NCBI GenBank assembly: GCA_019649035.1
Contig: BMAT01011808.1
Span: 1 to 45,443 of the forward strand
Source: Elysia marginata
Taxonomy: Eukaryota; Mollusca; Gastropoda; Plakobranchidae
Direction of reading: 5' to 3'
DNA length: 45,443 bases
Below, piece after piece: positions 40,374-45,443 of this stretch. Under the pieces are notes generated by a model. It had not been told where the DNA came from. It saw nothing but the letters and a program-made list of their open reading frames with translations, and searched no databases. Made by a program: the position numbers and the translations under genes. Each line of letters opens with the position of its first letter. Position 1 is the stretch's first letter.

Positions 40374-43300
40374 GTAAACTAAAAAACAAGTTTGTGTGCT
40401 ATAATCAGGCAATCAAACACACGGCTCTACTTTGGCTTAAATAATGATTGATATAATAATTAGTAAAAATGGTATTGCCAATGTTCAATTGAAACTCTTT
40501 GGTCAATTTAAAACAATATTAAGTTGAATTCTCTATTCAGAGATATTTTATACAATTTTAAAAATAAAGAGTGTTAAAAATTTTTCAAAACTGAGTTCTG
40601 TCTTTTTTTAATAACTTTTGAGAAATCACCATTCTCTTAAGTTTCATAAATAAAATTACGAGAAACTCCTAACTACACAAGATCAGTCTGGTTTTGGCAA
40701 TCTAAAATTTTATCACAGACAAACAGAGATCATTTCTTTTTAAGTGGCTGGTAAATAATTAATTTCTGGAGAATTTTACACTAACTACACTAGTCTTGAC
40801 CCAGTTTTGGAAAAAAAAAGCTCATTAATGTCATAAGCAAAACTGGGTCATAATAATAACTTCAAGTGAGTTCAACACAATCTCTTGACCCAGCGGTCTC
40901 TTGACCCCAGCTTCTGGTCGCTTTCATGGGAAGATTATCTTATTATTCAATGAAGTTAAATTTGGAGAGCAAGGCTTCATTACTTTTCTTTTTTGATTTG
41001 TAAACCCTGAGATCATTGCTAATGATGGACTGTGCTTGTAAAAAAATTCAATGCGATTCAATTGGATTTGTAAAATTAAATACTCTTAAAAAGTACAACT
41101 TCGGTTTGATGAAACACTATTTACAAAAAACATTCTGTATTATTCAAATTGATGAATTTCTATGGAGTTGCTTCAACAGATACTCACAAAGTTGTTCAAC
41201 TTTTGAAATTAAAAAAAAAGAAGATTTTTTTCAGTGCCAGATTTGGCATTCAGAATTCAGAATTTATATAACGATTACGGCATTAATGAAGTTTGTAGAT
41301 TGTATTGAATTACTGTTTGTGTGCAGTCTTTAATATTGTGTTTGAACTGATCATCTGTGCCTAATGGCTATGAATCTTATTTCTCTACAGAATCAACACA
41401 ATTCACGGCCTAATGGACTTGACAGTATCCGTAAAATTGTCCAGGAGGAGGGCAGAACAGCCAGAAATCTAGTACAGTACAACGTTCCTGTGCTAGAAAA
41501 TCAAAGTGAAGGAACGACAAGTTCAGGTACTGAAATCCTTATGATAGCACCAAACTTGGGCCATTTAGTTTGTAAAATGTAGTTTTTCTTGAATCAAGGT
41601 TGGAATGTTCAGTACACTTTGCAAGATTTTACTGTTAAATATATTGTAATAAGTTTATGTATTTGACTCTAATGAAAAAAGATAATGATGGTGTTTGTTT
41701 TGACGTGTACTAAACTGCAGATTCTTCAATCAAATTAGTAGTATTTCTATTCTGTTTTGTCACATAGTGGAAGCCTAGGTTTCTCTGAGTTTTCAGTTAC
41801 CAATAGATCTAAATGGATGGTGTTAGTTTAGTTAACAGCATTAATCACAATGGAAAGAAGACCTTAACTTTATGAATCAATTTGCTTTCTATAATTTATT
41901 GAGTGTTTACTGAGTCACACTGAAATAATTACCTCTAGAAACTGATAAAAGGGAACAAATTGTGTTTCATCATCATTCATGTCACGCTGTTGCGCCCGGC
42001 TTCGGAACATTTTTTTGCACCTGGGGCAAAAGAAATATTTTTAGGTGGCAAACTTGGTGGTTCATATAAGGAACTATTTATTATTATTGGTAGCAGAAAA
42101 ATCAGCAATGCAATAGAAAAAAAATGGTGTGGAAAATGGGTGAGTGCTTTTTTTTCTGTCCTGACGAGTGGATAGCTTGAGGCTTTGTCTTCTGGATTTG
42201 AGGAGATTAGAGAAATTATCCAGTCCTTGATGAAAACCTGTATGTGACTTATGAAACATTTGAATCCAAGGATGGAAATACAGAACAGCATTGTATAGAA
42301 ATTATAAAGTCCTAAAGCAGATGATGTTATATTTTAGTTAAATGAAAAAGGGGCCTTTTTAATACTTGAAACTAAGTTATCTCGACATAAAACAAATTTC
42401 TACGGATATCTTTTGCTATTTTAAAAACAAATACTTTTTTGTCGCTAATCTATTAGTAATTAAGAAAAGTTTTAAAAATAACAAGGTTTAATTTACATCA
42501 TTTATAGAGTATCATGTATCTTTCATTGATAGGAGCAGTGAGTTCCTCTAGGTCGTCAAGCCAGCAGAAGCGCACTGGCTCCTCGTCACGTGTACAGAGC
42601 CACTGCACCCCGCCACCCAGCTACCGCTCAAGACACAGATCCCTGTCTGAAATGGCCAAGTCTCCCCGTTCTGACGCTGGGTCCAAGAAGAATGACCTAC
42701 GAGCAAGATACTGGAAGTACATGTTTGACAACTTTCAGCGTGCTGTTGATTCCATCTACCAAACGTGCGAGCAAGACGAGAGTGTTGTAGAGTGTAAGGT
42801 GAGACTAAGATCATCTCAAAACTGAGAAACTGAGAAAGTACGATGTGATTTCGGTCGATAAATAAGTTATCTTACTTTAGAGCCATTTTTATTATAGATT
42901 TTGAAACCTCACCACTGTTTATTTAAAATTTTTTTTTTCAATTAATTATTGTATATTCAAAAGTTTTAATTCATCAGAAAAAATTTTTTTGCTTCAGATA
43001 AAACACTTCACATGTAATGATGGAATTGAAAAGATATTTTTTAGAACTTAATATATCAGTAAAGTTTGCATGGTCTTCGAATATTGATTAAAATATGGAA
43101 CTTCTTTAATTAATTGCAAAATATGTTACAGATTTGGATGTAAATATGGCACTTAGACGATTTAAAAACCAATATTTTAGCTAAATGAAAATTACAACTA
43201 GATTCACCTCCCCAGCTAATTTGTAAATTATATTTTCGATTAATTATGTGCGGTAAGTACTTTGGTGATAGTAAAAAAAATGCCTGCAGTAAACTTTCTT

Positions 43301-44316
43301 TTCTAAATTTACAAGAATAAGATCCTAACTGATCAAACTTTTGTGCAAAAGATGTTTTAGTCTGTATGTATTTAGATTGTTTGGATTTCTTTTTACAAAA
43401 ATCATCTGTAGTGCACAGAAGTTTGAAATGATTGTGATAAATTCTATTTGTACCTCTGAGTATAGTTTTAAAGTGTATGAATGTCATATTTTTATGCAGG
43501 AGGTGATTATGATGTTAGAACAAAGCACCAAAGATTTCAAAGCGTTGATTGAGACTCTGAACATGATGAAAGCTTATGAAGACTCTGCTAAAGAGGGCGA
43601 CAGACCAGCAGCCGTGGCTTGGGAAGTGAGGAAAATGTCGCCCAACAAACACGCCCCAAGCTCTCCTGCACCCGGACAACAACAGTACGTTCTTATCCTG
43701 TAGTGTCATAGTAAAGTTAAGTCAAAGATGACATGAACATGTGTTCTGTTTGTGCTTTTCTTTCTCTTTTTCTTATTTTTTACCATCGATAGACAAATCT
43801 TCACTGAATTTGGCATTTTATATCAAGGAAAAATTATTCTGTAATTGTTATGTAAATGTTTTTCCAAAAGTTTAAAATAGTTACCCTTTTAAAAAAAATA
43901 TGTAGTGCTTGAAAGTTTTAGCATTCATCTAGGATAATGAGGAGTTGTAAAATGAAGGAATTTTTTATTACATCTTATTATTTATGTATTGATTTGTGCA
44001 TCAGTTCCTTGTGATGAATTAAATAAAAGAAGTTCCTTCTATGGTAAAGTTTCCGGAGTAACCTTTTTTAAAATGATTTATATATCTGCCTATGACAACG
44101 TGTGAGAAATACATCTGGACTATTGTGTTTATTTTTGCTATTTTTATAGACCTGTCCTTGGTCTGGAAAGAAGTGGAAACAGTTGGGCAGACAAGGTTCG
44201 AGGCGTGCGAGCTATCAACTTCACTGCTGGTCACCCTGGGTCAGGCGAGCCTGTAACTCCCACAAAACAAACAGCTCAAGCAATGCCCACCTTACCCAAG
44301 CCTAAGTCTGCTCCAG
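40149..44316 (+). CDS. SCAPER: S phase cyclin A-associated protein in the ER (SCAPER), N-terminal part, first five coding exons
   Basis: Coding exons: 40200-40373, 41391-41526, 42533-42798, 43500-43684, 44150-44316. Phases at the ends are 0, 1, 0, 2, 1, and all junctions are GT/AG. They encode about 309 residues and the gene continues beyond the window. Human SCAPER is recognised by IRKIVQEEGRTARNL in exon 2, then DLRARYWKYMFDNFQRAVDS with SVVECK in exon 3, EVIMMLEQSTKDFKALIE and VAWEVRKMSPNKH in exon 4, and SWADKVRG in exon 5. In mammals SCAPER is an ER-associated protein that binds cyclin A/CDK2 and affects the cell cycle and cilia. The window includes only the N-terminal conserved domain; the coiled coil and zinc finger lie downstream. 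Start choice: two adjacent ATGs at 40200 and 40203 after an acceptor at 40147-40148. The first exon adds some 58 basic, polar residues before the conserved region. Confidence 0.9.
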
Positions 44317-44399
44317 GTAAACAGATGAAAAGTTTTGTTAAACAGTTTGCATTCCTTGAACATTTTGGGAATCAAATTGTGCAAATTATTTAAATTGTC

Positions 44400-45443
44400 A
44401 CTGTTTATTTTAAAACTAAGACCATAACAAGCTCTAAATGAAAAACCGTGGGTCACTAAAGAACTTAGAGAACTTTTGATAAAGAAAAGACAAGCCCACA
44501 AAAATAATGATCTCGAAGAAATGAGAAAGATAACAAAAAGAATAAAAAAACATGTTAAAGAAGCTTAAGATATTTACAAGAAAAAACTAGAGGAGGAATT
44601 TACATCAAAAAACCCTAAAAGAACATGGGATTGCCTTAAGCAGATTACGGGCAGTGGCAAAGATAGAGTGAAAGTTAAAGTATCTAACAAATTAAGCTAC
44701 GCTAACGAACTCAATCGATTCTACTGTCGCTTTGATATCTTTGACTTTAAAAAAGAACAGGAATCAGTAAAAAGAGACCTTTTGTCAAAACTAGTAAGAC
44801 CTCACTTAGAAATAACTGAGACAACAGTTGAAAAAGAATTTAGTAAGTTACAGTCAGGCAAAGCCATGGGCCCAGATAAAATACCTGGATGTATTTTAAA
44901 AGGATGTCGCAGTCAGCTGTCCTTTATTTTTGCATTCTTATTTAATCAGTCGCTTTCTTATCACACCATTCCAGCAGTATGGAAGAGGTCCGAAATAATA
45001 CCAGTCCCCAAAAGTAAATCTGCAAAAAATCTTAACGACTTCAGACCTGTGGCGCTTACCTCCGTAGCATTTAAATGTCTAGAAAGAATTGTTTTGGGGC
45101 ACTTACTTCAAGATTCTGAAAATCAGTTTGATCCAATGCAATTTGCCTACAGAAAAAACAGAAGTCTAGACGATGCTCTATTAGTTTTTCTAAATAACAT
45201 CACTAAACATCTAGATGTACCAAAATCTTATGCTAGGGTACTTTTTATAGACTTTTCATCGGCTTTTAATACGATTCAACCTCATCTCCTGGCGCAGAAA
45301 TTAATTGCACTCAATGTTAACACATCCACAATCTTATGGATCATAGAATTCCTTACGCATAGAACACAATATGTTAATTTAAATGATAAAAGTTCGGAGA
45401 CACTAGTAACAAACACAGGTGCGCCCCAAGGGTGTGTGTTGTC
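44400..45443 (+). mobile_element. Non-LTR (LINE, CR1/L2-like) retrotransposon fragment, reverse transcriptase, truncated and interrupted
   Basis: Conceptual translation in the plus direction gives the endonuclease-RT linker (KPWVTKELRELLIKKRQAHK), a TAA stop at 44566-44568, then 291 open codons to the window end: KAMGPDKIPG, FRPVALTSVAFKCLERIV, FAYRKNRSLDDALL, the catalytic ARVLFIDFSSAFNTI (Asp at 45250-45252) and GAPQGCVLS. The YADD-type motif should lie just outside the window. The linker upstream of 44446 continues in another frame, implying a small frameshift. No apurinic-endonuclease domain precedes it, so the copy appears 5'-truncated. It lies in the sense direction in the SCAPER intron after 44316. 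The clade assignment rests on motif wording only (CR1/L2/Rex1 group). Confidence 0.9.

Noticed and set aside
41016-41333. 105-codon plus-strand frame in SCAPER intron 1
   Set aside because: Composition follows the A+T-rich intron, no motif, and it lies between two well-defined SCAPER exons.
41960-42291. Overlapping frames on both strands in SCAPER intron 2 (FFAPGAKEIFLGGKLGG and its antisense)
   Set aside because: No similarity to a known transposon or gene recognised; probably chance or an old repeat.
1-45443. Prokaryote-type features (operons, ribosome binding sites, CRISPR arrays) and functional tRNA or rRNA genes
   Set aside because: Spliced genes and eukaryotic protein families exclude a prokaryotic reading; no regularly spaced identical repeats with unique spacers and no foldable tRNA were found.

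Overview
This is an A+T-rich (roughly two thirds) eukaryotic genomic window. Its genes have small exons separated by long introns with GT/AG junctions. Protein similarity, the abundance of the TAGATCTA palindrome and the repeat load suggest a mollusc, most likely a gastropod; this is inference because no species-diagnostic sequence was identified. Three assembly gaps are present (13606-13676, 28975-28977, 32117-32238). Layout: (1) 478-27387, plus strand: a 31-exon gene that I assemble by consistent splice sites and reading-frame phase into a protein of about 1057 residues, orthologous to the coiled-coil protein CCDC87. (2) 27388 to about 28225: its 3' untranslated region, then about 4 kb of intergenic repeats. 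(3) 35087-32424, minus strand: an intact uninterrupted 887-residue reading frame for the WD-repeat protein WDR27. It is convergent (tail to tail) with CCDC87. (4) 35088-40148: a 5-kb intergenic region between two divergently transcribed genes, with microsatellites, clustered TAGATCTA palindromes, two CpG-containing patches and an exon-like open stretch on the minus strand. (5) 40149 to the window end, plus strand: the first five coding exons of SCAPER (S-phase cyclin A-associated protein in the ER), continuing outside the window. (6) about 44400-45443: a non-LTR (LINE) retrotransposon fragment in the sense direction inside a SCAPER intron, with recognisable reverse-transcriptase motifs and at least one in-frame stop, running off the window end. 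CCDC87 is linked to sperm function in mouse and SCAPER to the ER, the cell cycle and cilia. WDR27 is poorly characterised. There is no operon-like logic here; they are simply neighbours. The most notable structural points are: the reversed exon organisation of two genes compared with vertebrates (CCDC87 split into 31 exons here, WDR27 in one exon); a near-perfect 103-bp foldback in CCDC87 intron 12; a previously unnamed dispersed repeat with a TGACTCAT core in at least six same-orientation copies; and strong local clustering of TAGATCTA. I found no complete novel multi-gene system.
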